DNA of 64,000 nt from Burkholderiales bacterium (GTDB lineage Bacteria > Pseudomonadota > Gammaproteobacteria > Burkholderiales > Burkholderiaceae_C), in contig JAGWTR010000003.1 in assembly GCA_028868855.1 (NCBI GenBank), positions 124,001-188,000 of the forward strand. The letters run 5' to 3'. A program made the position numbers and the translations under genes. The notes under the pieces are model-generated. The model was given only the letters and a program-made list of their open reading frames with translations. It was not told the DNA's origin and made no database searches. Below, one piece after another: positions 18,534 through 27,422 of this stretch; position 1 is the stretch's first letter, and each line of letters starts with the position of its first letter.

Positions 18534-19901
18534 TCACGCTGGGCTCGTTGCTGGGCTCGTGGCCACGGTGGGCGGCGCGATGGCCACCAGTTGTGCGTCC
18601 AGGATTTGCCGGAAGCGGTCGATGGCGGGGTCATCGGTTTCATCGCGCTGATAAACGATGGGCAGAAGAAATTTCCCGCCCAGGCTGACCAGGCCGATGA
18701 TGACGGCGGTGCTGAGCGTCGAGGGCCACAGCTCGGTCAGGCGCACTTGGGGGTCGGTCGGCTGGAGGGCCTCGGCGTTGCCCAGGTTCGAAAAGTGGCA
18801 GCTCACTGGGGGAAATGAACCCTTGGCCTTGCTCTTGACAATGAAGTGGCTGTAGAGGGTGCGGCCAATGATGGGCAGCCATTCGTAAACCATCAGAGGG
18901 AGGGCGTTTTCGCGCCGCTCATAGCGGGCCATGTGCTCCTTGGTCTGCGCATCGATGCTGCGAACCTGGTCGGCCAGCGTGGCCTGACGCGTGGCCCGCA
19001 CCGCGAACGATGACACGAAATTGCCGAACTCCGGTTGCTGGCCGGGCGGGAAAAAACGCCGCAGGTCGAGCGACAGGCGGATCACGGCCACCGCATTGGG
19101 GTTGTCGGGCTCCAGCGCCAGGAAACTGTTGCACAACACCGCAACCACCACGGAATTGGCCGACGAGCCCAATTGCTTGGCCAGCGCCCGCAGTTTGGCC
19201 TGGTCGCAGGCCAGCTCGTGGTAACGGACCGCGCTGGTGGTGTAGCGTGGGCTGCGTCGACTGGCCAGGGTGATGATCTTTTGACCCAGGGCGGCGCGCG
19301 CATCCCGGCGGCTGTTGCGCCACCAGCCGGCGATGCTGGCTGGCCACTGGTGCCACTTGGCGGGCGTGATGGCGGGCACCATACTGGGCGATTCGAGCGG
19401 GCAGGGCTTCATGGCCTGGCCACTGAGGCGGGCCATGATGGCACTGACCATCTGGAACATGGAGCGGCCATCGCCGACGATGTGGTGCACCGAGAACAGC
19501 AAGGCAGGCTGCTCGGGGTGTGGAATGAAGCGGGCACGCCAGGGCAGGCCGCGCTCCAGCGAGATCGCTTCGTTGAAAAACTCGTTGTGGAAGGCTTCCA
19601 GTTCGGCGCGTGAGCTGGCGTCCACGCCGCGTTGTACGCGGTAGGCGTCGTCAAATAACTGGTCGACGTACAGGTCATCCGGCAGGATGCCCAGTTTGTA
19701 GGTGAAGGCCGTGGGCACCAGGATGCCGCGCATGCGCGGAAACGAGCTGGCCAGTTCGCGCAAAGCCTGGCGCACCAGGGATTCGTCGACGGCGCGGTCA
19801 AGGCGCACCAGATAGGCCTGACTGATGGCGCCGAGGAAGCCTTCGCCGGCCCAGTACATGTGTTCGGAACGGTTCAGGGGGATCAGTGCGCGCTCGCTCA
19901 C
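18534..19901 (-). CDS. condensation/WS-DGAT-like acyltransferase (HHxxxDG)
   Basis: A 455-residue protein of the chloramphenicol-acetyltransferase/condensation superfamily. The catalytic motif is 'SVHHIVGDGRS' (His139, His140, Asp144, Gly145). A second typical region, 'IRLSLDLRRFFPPGQQPEFGNFVSS', corresponds to the structural (N/D)FG-type element after the second half-domain. Such enzymes move acyl groups from a thioester to an alcohol or amine (wax ester, polyketide or lipid acylation). A GTG at 19901 with AAAGG upstream was chosen; the 66 codons before it are GC-rich leader without family features. There are no NRPS or PKS genes nearby, so the acceptor is unknown. Length is close to stand-alone members. 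Confidence 0.72.
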   Translation of the reverse strand: MSERALIPLNRSEHMYWAGEGFLGAISQAYLVRLDRAVDESLVRQALRELASSFPRMRGILVPTAFTYKLGILPDDLYVDQLFDDAYRVQRGVDASSRAELEAFHNEFFNEAISLERGLPWRARFIPHPEQPALLFSVHHIVGDGRSMFQMVSAIMARLSGQAMKPCPLESPSMVPAITPAKWHQWPASIAGWWRNSRRDARAALGQKIITLASRRSPRYTTSAVRYHELACDQAKLRALAKQLGSSANSVVVAVLCNSFLALEPDNPNAVAVIRLSLDLRRFFPPGQQPEFGNFVSSFAVRATRQATLADQVRSIDAQTKEHMARYERRENALPLMVYEWLPIIGRTLYSHFIVKSKAKGSFPPVSCHFSNLGNAEALQPTDPQVRLTELWPSTLSTAVIIGLVSLGGKFLLPIVYQRDETDDPAIDRFRQILDAQLVAIAPPTVATSPATSPA

Positions 19902-20023
19902 AAGGAGGCCTTTCTTGGTGGACTGCCGCGTCAAATATAACCATGGGGTGCTCGGCCCCACCTGGGGGCTTTCCAGCGCAGCCCCTTGATCCAGGGGGCG
20001 CCTTGCTGAGGCGGCCCCGGCCC
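19902..20023. other. GC-rich intergenic stem-loops between holA and acyltransferase
   Basis: This spacer holds two neighbouring hairpins: GGGGCT/AGCCCC around an about 9-nt loop, then GCGCCT/AGGCGG with a TGCTG-type loop, both followed by CCCCGGCC. They could end the holA transcript or be a REP-like palindromic unit. A second copy was not noticed in this window. Confidence 0.35.
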
Positions 20024-21091
20024 TCAGGCCGTTGGCGACACCTGGCGACTGAGCATCAAGGCCAGGCGGCGCAACGCTTCCCAGGGGTCGTGTGGCCATT
20101 GCGGGTGACGCAGGCCCTTGACGATGCCATCGACCGTGCTGGCCGAGCTCACCAGGCGGGCCACGGCGGGCGCCTTGAGTCGGGGCAGCACACGCTCGAA
20201 CAGGCGTTCGCGCGGGCCCCAGACGCGTTGTTCGCGCAACACCATGGGCAAGGGCTTGCCGCCATCCAGCGCAGTGCGGCAGCGGTGCAAGGCCATGATG
20301 TCCTCGGCCAGGGCCCAGTGCACCAGCACGGCGGCCTCACCCTCGGCCTGCAGGCCATCGATCATGCGCAGGGTGCGCTGAATCTGGCCTGACAGCACCG
20401 CCTCGCTGAGCTTGAACACATTGAAGCGCGACACGTCGACCACGGCCTCTTCGATCTGGGTGACGCTGAGCGGACCGGGCGGGTAGAGCAGGCCCAGCTT
20501 GACGACCTCCTGGTGCGCCGCCAGCAAATTGCCCTCCACGCGATCGGCGAAGAAACCCAGGGCGTGCTGGCCTTCTTCGCCAGATTCGACGTGCTGGCCT
20601 TGTGCGGCCAGGCGCTGCGCAATCCACAGGGGCAGGGCGTTGCGCTCGATCGGGTCGCAGCGCAGGGTCACGCCCGCGCCATCCAGCGCCGTGAACCAGG
20701 CGCTGGTGGTCTGGGTCTTGTCCAGGCGGGGCAGGGTGACGACGGTGAGCACGCTGTCGTCATCGGCGTGGCGTTCGCAATAGCTTTGCAAGGCCTGCGA
20801 CCCATCCTTGCCAGGCTTGCCCGAGGGGATGCGGATCTCGATCAACTGCTTGTCGCCGAACAGGGACATGGCACTGCCCGCACCCAGCAGGCTGGACCAG
20901 TCGAAGTGCGCGCCGGCCACAGAGTGGACCTGTCGCTCGGTGTAGCCCGCTGCGCGTGCGGCGGCCCGGATGGCATCGAGCGCCTCCTGCGCCAACAGGG
21001 GCTCGTCGCCATAGAGGGTATAGAGGGGCTTGAGCCCCGTCGGCCCGGCCTTTTGCAGGTGGGCGGGGAGCTGGTCCAGACGCAATTGCAT
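20024..21091 (-). CDS. holA: DNA polymerase III subunit delta
   Basis: A 355-residue clamp-loader delta subunit, which opens the beta sliding clamp. 'LYTLYGDEPLLAQEALDAIRAAAR' near residue 23-47 and 'LFGDKQLIEIRIPSGKPG' are the family signatures, followed by 'FFADRVEGNLLAAHQEVVKLGLLYP' in the AAA-like lid region. It has no Walker A, as expected for delta. It lies 18 nt after lptE in the leuS-lptE-holA order widespread in proteobacteria. Confidence 0.95.
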   Translation of the reverse strand: MQLRLDQLPAHLQKAGPTGLKPLYTLYGDEPLLAQEALDAIRAAARAAGYTERQVHSVAGAHFDWSSLLGAGSAMSLFGDKQLIEIRIPSGKPGKDGSQALQSYCERHADDDSVLTVVTLPRLDKTQTTSAWFTALDGAGVTLRCDPIERNALPLWIAQRLAAQGQHVESGEEGQHALGFFADRVEGNLLAAHQEVVKLGLLYPPGPLSVTQIEEAVVDVSRFNVFKLSEAVLSGQIQRTLRMIDGLQAEGEAAVLVHWALAEDIMALHRCRTALDGGKPLPMVLREQRVWGPRERLFERVLPRLKAPAVARLVSSASTVDGIVKGLRHPQWPHDPWEALRRLALMLSRQVSPTA

Positions 21092-21109
21092 GGGGCTGGA
21101 TCGGGCGCT

Positions 21110-21682
21110 TTAAGGGGCGGCCAACTGTTCGGGCTGCACCACCGCGAGGCGGCGCATCACCTGTTCGACGATGTCGGTTTGCATGGCGCGGTGTAGGGCG
21201 GCGGACTCGTCCAGCTTGGCCAGGGCGTCCTTCTCGTCATAGGTCAGGTCGCGGGCCAGCATCAGCTGGGTCGGGGCGATCACGACGCCGCCGTTGGCGC
21301 GGGTCAGGCGAAAGCGAAAACCGGTGCGCAGGCTCAGGTCGCGCACCTGCCCGAAGGCGGTGTTTGAGGCCACCACCTGATCGCGCGTGTCGGACAAGGC
21401 CTCCAGCACGGCATGGCGGGACAGGGCTTGCGCCCCGGAGGCCCCACCGGCGGTGCCCAGAGCCGCGGCCGCTGCGGTGGTGCTGACCACCGACACGCCG
21501 GCGGACTCCAGTGCCCGTGCCAGTTCGGAGGCCAGGGGCGAGTTGCCCGCAAAGCCCACCAACTGGATGCTCCTGAAGGCCATGACGGGCGGGTGGCGCA
21601 GTTCAAAGCCGCAGCCGCTCAGGCTGAGTGTGGCGCCAGCGCCAAGGGCCAGCAGGGACAAGGTGAGGGTGCGGCGGTTCAT
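21110..21682 (-). CDS. lptE: LPS-assembly lipoprotein
   Basis: A 190-residue outer-membrane lipoprotein that plugs LptD during LPS insertion. The signal ends in a lipobox 'LSGCGFELRHPPVMAF', with Cys as the lipidated residue and the conserved GF.LR that follows it in LptE. 'FQSIQLVGFAGNSPLASELARAL'-like sequence and 'LTYDEKDALAKLDESAALHRAMQTDIVEQVMRRL' match the C-terminal family region. The ATG at 21682 gives MNRRTLTLSLLALGAG. It is 10 nt downstream of leuS. Confidence 0.93.
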   Translation of the reverse strand: MNRRTLTLSLLALGAGATLSLSGCGFELRHPPVMAFRSIQLVGFAGNSPLASELARALESAGVSVVSTTAAAAALGTAGGASGAQALSRHAVLEALSDTRDQVVASNTAFGQVRDLSLRTGFRFRLTRANGGVVIAPTQLMLARDLTYDEKDALAKLDESAALHRAMQTDIVEQVMRRLAVVQPEQLAAP

Positions 21683-21692
21683 GGCGTGAACC

Positions 21693-24509
21693 TTACACCA
21701 CCACGTTGACCAGGCGGCCAGGCACCACGATGATCTTCTTGGGTGGTTTGCCTTCGCTGAATTTGGCCACGTCCTCGCTGGCCAGGGCGGCGGCCTCAAT
21801 GGCGGTCTTGTCGGCCGTGGGGCTGACCTTGATCGAGCCGCGCAGCTTGCCGTTGACCTGCAGCATCAGCTCGATCTCGTCTTGCACCAAGGCTTCTTCG
21901 ACCACGGTGGGCCAGGCGGCGTCCAGCAGGTCGCCCATCTTGTCCGGCGCGGCATAGCCCAGGTCTTGCCACAGCACATGCGTGAGGTGCGGGCAGGCCG
22001 GGTACAGGCCACGCAGCAGCACGCTGTAGCCTTCGCGCAGCACGGCCATGTCCTGTGCCGAGGTGCCTTTGTGGGCTTCGAGCGCATTGAGCAGCTTCAT
22101 GGCGCCCGAGGCCACGGTGTTGTACTGCATGCGTTCGTAGTCGTAGCTGATCTGCTTGAGGATGACGTAGACCTCACGGCGCAAGGCCTTGGCGTCTGCG
22201 CTCAGCTCGGCTTGCACCACGGCGCCCGCGCTCTTCAGCGCCTCGGCGTTCTTCGCGCCAAAGGCCCACACGCGCTTGACGAAGCGGTGCGCGCCTTCCA
22301 CGCCGGCGTCGTTCCACTCCAGCGTCTGCTCAGGGGGCGAGGCGAACATCACGAACAGGCGAGCGGTGTCGGCGCCCATTTCTTCGATCAGGGCTTGCGG
22401 GTCCACACCGTTGTTCTTGGACTTGGACATGGTGGTCAACTCATAGTCGAGCACGGTGCCGTCGGCCTTGAGCTTGCCGCCGATGATCTGGCCATGCGCG
22501 TTGCGCTCGACGTCGACCTCGTTTTCCCAGTAGTAGTTCTTGCCCGCGCCTTCGGGCTTGTGCGAGAACGCGCCCTTGAGCACCATGCCCTGGGTGAGCA
22601 GCTTCTTGAAGGGCTCGTCGATCTTGACCAGGCCCAGGTCGCGCATGACCTTGGTCCAAAAGCGCGCATACAGCAGGTGCAGGATGGCGTGTTCGATGCC
22701 ACCGATGTACTGGTCCATGCCGCGGTTGCCCGGTGCATTGGCCGCGCCCATCCAGTAGCTGGTGCGCTCGTCGACCATCTGGTTGGCGTCGGAGGCGCAG
22801 GCTGAGCCGTCGCGTTGCGACTGCGTGCAGGTATAGCGCATGAAGTACCAGCTCGAATCCACGAAGGTGTCCATCGTGTCGGTTTCGCGCTGGGCAGGCT
22901 TGCCGCACTTGGGGCAGCCGACGTTGAGGAAGTCGGGGCGAGATTTGAGCGGGTTGCCGGAACCATCGGGCACCACGTCTTCAGGCAGGACCACGGGCAG
23001 GTCCTTCTCGGGCACGGGCACGGCGCCGCAGGTGTCGCAGTGGATGATGGGGATGGGGGTGCCCCAGTAACGCTGGCGGCTGATGCCCCAGTCGCGCAGG
23101 CGCCAGGTGGTCTTCTTCTCGCCCACGCCCTTGGCGATGAGGATCTCGGCGACCTTGTTGACGGCGTCCTTGTGGCTCAGGCCATCGAGTTCACCAGAGT
23201 TGACGCACACGCTCTTTTGCTTGTCGCCGTACCACTCTTGCCAGGCGGTGGTCGAGAAGCTCAGCGCCCTCAACTCTTGCGTCACCTGGGTCAACTGCGT
23301 GACAACGGCGACGTCGCCTTGCGTGACCAGTGCTTGGGCTGTCGCTTCGAGCTTGATCAAGTCCGTGCTGGTGATCACCTGCTTGATGGCGATGCCGTAC
23401 TTCTTCGCAAACGCGAAGTCGCGCTCATCGTGCGCGGGCACGCCCATCACGGCGCCATCGCCATACGACATCAGCACGTAGTTGCCAACCCAGACCTCGA
23501 CCTGCTCGCCGGTGATCGGGTGGGTGACGAACAGGCCCGTGGGCTCGCCCTTCTTCTCTTGTGTGGCCAGCTCGGCTTCGGTGGTGCCGCCGGTCTTGCA
23601 TTCTTCGATGAAGGCTTGCAGTTTGGCATTACCAGCCGCGGCATGCACGGCCAGGGGGTGCTCCGGCGCCACGGCGCAGAAGGTCACGCCCATGATGGTG
23701 TCAGCGCGGGTGGTGAAGACCCACAGCTGGCCCTGGTTGATCAGTTGGCCATCAGCACCGGTGATGTCATGCGCAAACGCAAAGCGCACACCTTCGGACT
23801 TGCCGATCCAGTTTTCCTGCATCAGGCGCACGCGCTCGGGCCAGCCGCTCAGGTAGTTCGGGTCTTCGGGGTTGGCGACCGCGCTCAGCAGCTCGTCGGC
23901 GTATTTGGTGATGTTCAGGTAGTAGCCGGGGATCTCGCGCTTTTCAACCGGGGCGCCCGAGCGCCAGCCCTTGCCGTCGATCACCTGCTCGTTGGCCAGC
24001 ACGGTTTGGTCGACCGGGTCCCAGTTCACGGTCTGGGTGCGGCGTTCGCACACACCGGCTTCCAGCATCTTGATGAACAGCCACTGGTTCCACTTGTAGT
24101 AGCTGGGCTGACAGGTGGCGATCTCGCGCGACCAGTCGATCGCCAGGCCCATCGCCTTCATCTGCTTCTTCATGTAGGCGATGTTGTCGTACGTCCAGGC
24201 GGCGGGTGGCACCTTGTTCTTCAAGGCGGCGTTTTCAGCCGGCAGGCCGAAGGCGTCCCAGCCCATGGGCATCAGCACGTTGTGACCGTTCATGCGCAGG
24301 TAGCGCGTGAGCATGTCGTTGATCGTGTAGTTGCGCACGTGGCCCATGTGCAGCTTGCCCGAGGGGTAGGGCAGCATGGAGCAGGCGTAGAAGGCCTTTT
24401 TGTCCTTGCTTTCGGTGACGCGGTAGGCGTCGCGGTCATTCCAGTGCTGCTGGGCACGGGCCTCGACGGCGCGTGGGTCGTAGGTCAGGGGTTCAGATGG
24501 AGCGCTCAT
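21693..24509 (-). CDS. leuS: leucyl-tRNA synthetase
   Basis: A 938-residue class I synthetase that charges tRNA-Leu. '[17 protein letters not shown]' contains the HIGH-equivalent HMGH; '[12 protein letters not shown]' is KMSKS; the editing CP1 domain has '[21 protein letters not shown]'. The protein is longer than the usual 860-880 residues because of about 35 extra residues in the region encoded at 23264-23371 (Thr/Gln/Val-rich). The ATG at 24509 ([12 protein letters not shown]) was preferred over an in-frame GTG 12 nt upstream; neither has a good Shine-Dalgarno. First gene of leuS-lptE-holA. Confidence 0.96.
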   Translation of the reverse strand: MSAPSEPLTYDPRAVEARAQQHWNDRDAYRVTESKDKKAFYACSMLPYPSGKLHMGHVRNYTINDMLTRYLRMNGHNVLMPMGWDAFGLPAENAALKNKVPPAAWTYDNIAYMKKQMKAMGLAIDWSREIATCQPSYYKWNQWLFIKMLEAGVCERRTQTVNWDPVDQTVLANEQVIDGKGWRSGAPVEKREIPGYYLNITKYADELLSAVANPEDPNYLSGWPERVRLMQENWIGKSEGVRFAFAHDITGADGQLINQGQLWVFTTRADTIMGVTFCAVAPEHPLAVHAAAGNAKLQAFIEECKTGGTTEAELATQEKKGEPTGLFVTHPITGEQVEVWVGNYVLMSYGDGAVMGVPAHDERDFAFAKKYGIAIKQVITSTDLIKLEATAQALVTQGDVAVVTQLTQVTQELRALSFSTTAWQEWYGDKQKSVCVNSGELDGLSHKDAVNKVAEILIAKGVGEKKTTWRLRDWGISRQRYWGTPIPIIHCDTCGAVPVPEKDLPVVLPEDVVPDGSGNPLKSRPDFLNVGCPKCGKPAQRETDTMDTFVDSSWYFMRYTCTQSQRDGSACASDANQMVDERTSYWMGAANAPGNRGMDQYIGGIEHAILHLLYARFWTKVMRDLGLVKIDEPFKKLLTQGMVLKGAFSHKPEGAGKNYYWENEVDVERNAHGQIIGGKLKADGTVLDYELTTMSKSKNNGVDPQALIEEMGADTARLFVMFASPPEQTLEWNDAGVEGAHRFVKRVWAFGAKNAEALKSAGAVVQAELSADAKALRREVYVILKQISYDYERMQYNTVASGAMKLLNALEAHKGTSAQDMAVLREGYSVLLRGLYPACPHLTHVLWQDLGYAAPDKMGDLLDAAWPTVVEEALVQDEIELMLQVNGKLRGSIKVSPTADKTAIEAAALASEDVAKFSEGKPPKKIIVVPGRLVNVVV

Positions 24510-24620
24510 GGAGGGGGTCACCGCAAAGACAAGATCAGGCTGGCAGCCACGGTGGCTCCAGCCTGTGAAGGGGATGCTAATCCTGCGATTATAGAAAGGT
24601 GGCTTTGCCTGGGCGTTCGC

Positions 24621-25226
24621 TCAGATCAAGCCTTCCGCCTTGAGGGCGGCTTGAACCGCCGGGCGGGCCGCGACGCGAGCCTGAAAGGCCAGCAGCGAGG
24701 GCCAGGGGGCCAGGTCCAGCTGGACGAACGGGGCCCAGTTCAAGATGACGAAGAGGTAGGCGTCGGCCACGCTGAAGACCTCGCCGAGCAGGTAGGGCTG
24801 GCCGGCCAGTCGCTCGTTGGTGTAGGACAGGCGTCGCTCTAGATGGGCACGGGCCGTGGCCTTCATGTCGGCGGACGCCGTCGGGTTGAAGAAGGGGCTG
24901 AAGTTCTTGTGGATCTCGGTGCTGATGAACGCCAGCCAGCTCTGCAACTGGTAGCGCGCCACGGTGCCGTTGGCCGGGGCCAGTTGCTTGGCCGGCACCA
25001 GGTCGGCCAGATACTGCACGATGGCCGGGCCTTCGGTCAGCAACTCGCCACTGTCGAGCAGCAAGGCCGGCACATATCCCTTGGGGTTGAGGTCGGCGTA
25101 GTTGGCGCCACTGGCGGTGAGCTTGGTCTTGAGGTCGACCGCTTCGGTCGCATAGGTCAGGCCGGTCTCTTCCAGCACGATGTGCGGGGACAGCGAGCAG
25201 GCGCCAGGGGAGTAGTAGAGCTTCAT
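24621..25226 (-). CDS. beta-class glutathione S-transferase
   Basis: A 201-residue cytosolic GST. 'MKLYYSPGACSLSPHIVLEETGL' is the bacterial beta-class start, with Cys10 as the catalytic or mixed-disulfide residue; 'YVPALLLDSGELLTEGPAIVQYLADLVP' contains the glutathione-binding 'TEGPAIVQYL'. The C-terminal helical domain follows ('YLLGEVFSVADAYLFVILNW'). Its ATG overlaps the stop of the upstream peptidase/ABC transporter gene by 4 nt (ATGA), so it is translationally coupled to the peptide-export operon. Its role there is unknown: detoxification, thiol chemistry on the exported product, or self-protection are all possible. Confidence 0.93.
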   Translation of the reverse strand: MKLYYSPGACSLSPHIVLEETGLTYATEAVDLKTKLTASGANYADLNPKGYVPALLLDSGELLTEGPAIVQYLADLVPAKQLAPANGTVARYQLQSWLAFISTEIHKNFSPFFNPTASADMKATARAHLERRLSYTNERLAGQPYLLGEVFSVADAYLFVILNWAPFVQLDLAPWPSLLAFQARVAARPAVQAALKAEGLI

Positions 25227-27397
25227 GAGGGTTGTCCTGGCATAGAGGTTTCGGGGGCGTTCGTGACGGGGGCATCCGGCTCCTGCGCCGGGACCAGCTT
25301 GCCGCCCTTGAGCGCGTAGACGACATCGCCTTCGCTCAAATTGTGTTCGCGGTGCGTGATGATGAAGCGCCCGCAGCCCAGGGCGTTGATCGACTGCTGC
25401 ACATGCGCCTCGGTGGCAAAGTCCAGGTTGCTGGTGTACTCGTCCAACAGCAAAAAGCGCGGTTTTTTGTAGAGCGCGCGTGCTAGTAGGATGCGTTGTT
25501 TCTGACCGCCTGACAAGGTGGCGCCCATGCCGCCGACCAGGGTTTGGTAGCCCATGGGCATGTGCAGGATGTCCAGGTGCATGCAGGCCAGTTGCGCGGC
25601 GGCCTCGACCTTCTCGGGCGTGGCTTCCACATCGTTCATGGCGATGTTGTCGTAGATCGAGCACGAGAACAATTGATCATCCTGAAACACCGTGCCCAGC
25701 ACGGAACGGAAGGCCTCCGAACCCAGGCGTTGGATGGCCACGCCATTGAGCAGCACTTCGCCCGACTCCGGGATCACCTGGCCCGACAGCACTTTCAGCA
25801 AAGTGGACTTGCCGCAGCCCGAGGGCCCCACGATGGCCACGGCCTGTCCGGTGCGCACGCTCAGGCTGAGGTCGTCCAGCACGGGTTCTTCACCGATGGC
25901 ATAGCGGAAGGTCACGTTGCGCACCTCCAGCGTCATCGGCGCATCGCTCTGCAGGGAGGCGGCCGCGTGGGCGGGCGAGATGGCCTCGGGCTCGGACAGC
26001 ACGATGTCGGCCAGGCGTTCACCTTGCAGCTTGAGCAGGCGCAGATTGATGATGCGCTCCAGCAGTTCGGCCGTGCGCTGCAGGAACTGGCCCTTGTAGG
26101 CCAGGAAGGCCACCAGCATGCCGATCGAGAACTTGTCGGCAATGATCAGGTTGGCCGCCAGGTACAGCACCAGCGCTTGTTCCACCGAGCTGATCGTGCC
26201 ATTGATGCCCTGGTGCAGCATGCTGATGCGCTCTTGCTTGACCTGGGCATTGACCATGGCCGCTTGCTGGTTCATCCAGCCGCCGACGCGCCAGTTGGGT
26301 TTGGCAAAGAACTTGATGGCCGAGACGCCGCGCAGGGTTTCGAGCAAGAAGGTGCTGGCATTGGCCTCGCGCACGATCAGTTCTTCAGCCGCCTGGCGAT
26401 AGGGCTTGAACACGGCAAAGCGCACGAGCGCCGACAGCAGCGCCACCACCACCACAATGCCCGCCAGCATCGGGCTGTACATGAACATCAGGGCCAGCGT
26501 GATCAGGCTGACGAGGCCATCGAGTACCGCTTCGACCAGGTGGTTGGTGATGGTGTCCTGGATGTGGCCGACCGAGGCAAAGCGCGACATCACATCGCCT
26601 GTGTGGCGCTTGTCGAAGTAGGACAGTGGCAACTTCAGCATGTAGCGAAACACGTTCGTGCTTGAGGCGATCTTCCAGGACAGGCTGGCGCCCAGCATGA
26701 TCCAGCCACGCAGCATGCGCGTGCCGATCGACATGAAGCTCAGCAAGAAAATGCCGATGGCCAGCACCGCCAGCAGGGGCGCATCGCGGGTCACGATCAC
26801 GTCGTCGATGATCCACTGGCTGAGCATGGGCATGAGGATGCCGAACAGCTCCAGCACGACCGACAGCACGGCCATCTGCGCAAAGGCGCGCCACAGGCCC
26901 GACTGGCCTGTGAACAGCACGCGGATGTCAAAGCTGGTCTTGTCCGTCGTTTTTTGAAAACCCTGGGTCGGCGACAACTCCAGCCCCACGCCCGTGAAAT
27001 GCGGGCTGGCTTCGGCCATGGTCAGGGTGCGCTCGCCCACCGCCGGGTCCAGGATGGTGATCTGGCGGGCATCGGCCTTGATCAGCACCACGAAGTGGTT
27101 CAGGTCCCAGTGCAGCATGCAGGGCGTTTGCAACTGGGGCAGCTCGTCGAGCTCCAGTCGCAGCGGCCGGGTCGCCAGGCCCATCTGTTCGGCGATTTCC
27201 ATCAGGCGGGCCAGCGTGGCCCCGCGCGAGGACATCTCAAAGCGCCGGCGCAAGGTCAGCAGATCGGTTTCATGGCCGCGTGCGCTGGCGATCATGGCCA
27301 GGCAGGCCAGGCCGCATTCGGCGGCTTCGGACTGCAGGATCATCGGCACGCGCTTGCGCGGCCACAGTGACAGCAGGTTGACGCTAGATTGGGACAT
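25223..27397 (-). CDS. peptidase C39-containing ABC transporter (PCAT) of a type I secretion system
   Basis: A 724-residue exporter that cleaves double-glycine leaders and transports the peptide. N-terminal C39 peptidase: Gln22, Cys28 ('SEAAECGLACLAMI'), His101 ('NHFVVLIK') and Asp117 ('ILDPAVG'), all present, so it should be active, unlike degenerate RTX-type C39-like domains. A six-helix ABC transmembrane domain spans about 160-440. The ATPase has Walker A 'GPSGCGKSTL', signature 'LSGGQKQRILLARAL', Walker B 'RFLLLDEYTSNLD' and H-loop 'ITHREHN'. The ATG at 27397 gives MSQSSVN. It is flanked by hlyD-like and GST genes in the same operon. Confidence 0.95.
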   Translation of the reverse strand: MSQSSVNLLSLWPRKRVPMILQSEAAECGLACLAMIASARGHETDLLTLRRRFEMSSRGATLARLMEIAEQMGLATRPLRLELDELPQLQTPCMLHWDLNHFVVLIKADARQITILDPAVGERTLTMAEASPHFTGVGLELSPTQGFQKTTDKTSFDIRVLFTGQSGLWRAFAQMAVLSVVLELFGILMPMLSQWIIDDVIVTRDAPLLAVLAIGIFLLSFMSIGTRMLRGWIMLGASLSWKIASSTNVFRYMLKLPLSYFDKRHTGDVMSRFASVGHIQDTITNHLVEAVLDGLVSLITLALMFMYSPMLAGIVVVVALLSALVRFAVFKPYRQAAEELIVREANASTFLLETLRGVSAIKFFAKPNWRVGGWMNQQAAMVNAQVKQERISMLHQGINGTISSVEQALVLYLAANLIIADKFSIGMLVAFLAYKGQFLQRTAELLERIINLRLLKLQGERLADIVLSEPEAISPAHAAASLQSDAPMTLEVRNVTFRYAIGEEPVLDDLSLSVRTGQAVAIVGPSGCGKSTLLKVLSGQVIPESGEVLLNGVAIQRLGSEAFRSVLGTVFQDDQLFSCSIYDNIAMNDVEATPEKVEAAAQLACMHLDILHMPMGYQTLVGGMGATLSGGQKQRILLARALYKKPRFLLLDEYTSNLDFATEAHVQQSINALGCGRFIITHREHNLSEGDVVYALKGGKLVPAQEPDAPVTNAPETSMPGQPS

Positions 27398-27422
27398 GAG
27401 GCTTGGGGTCAGGCGAAATCGT

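Noticed and set aside
22815-24842. 675-codon plus-strand ORF opposite leuS
   Set aside because: Contains no recognisable motif and crosses the leuS start; shadow.
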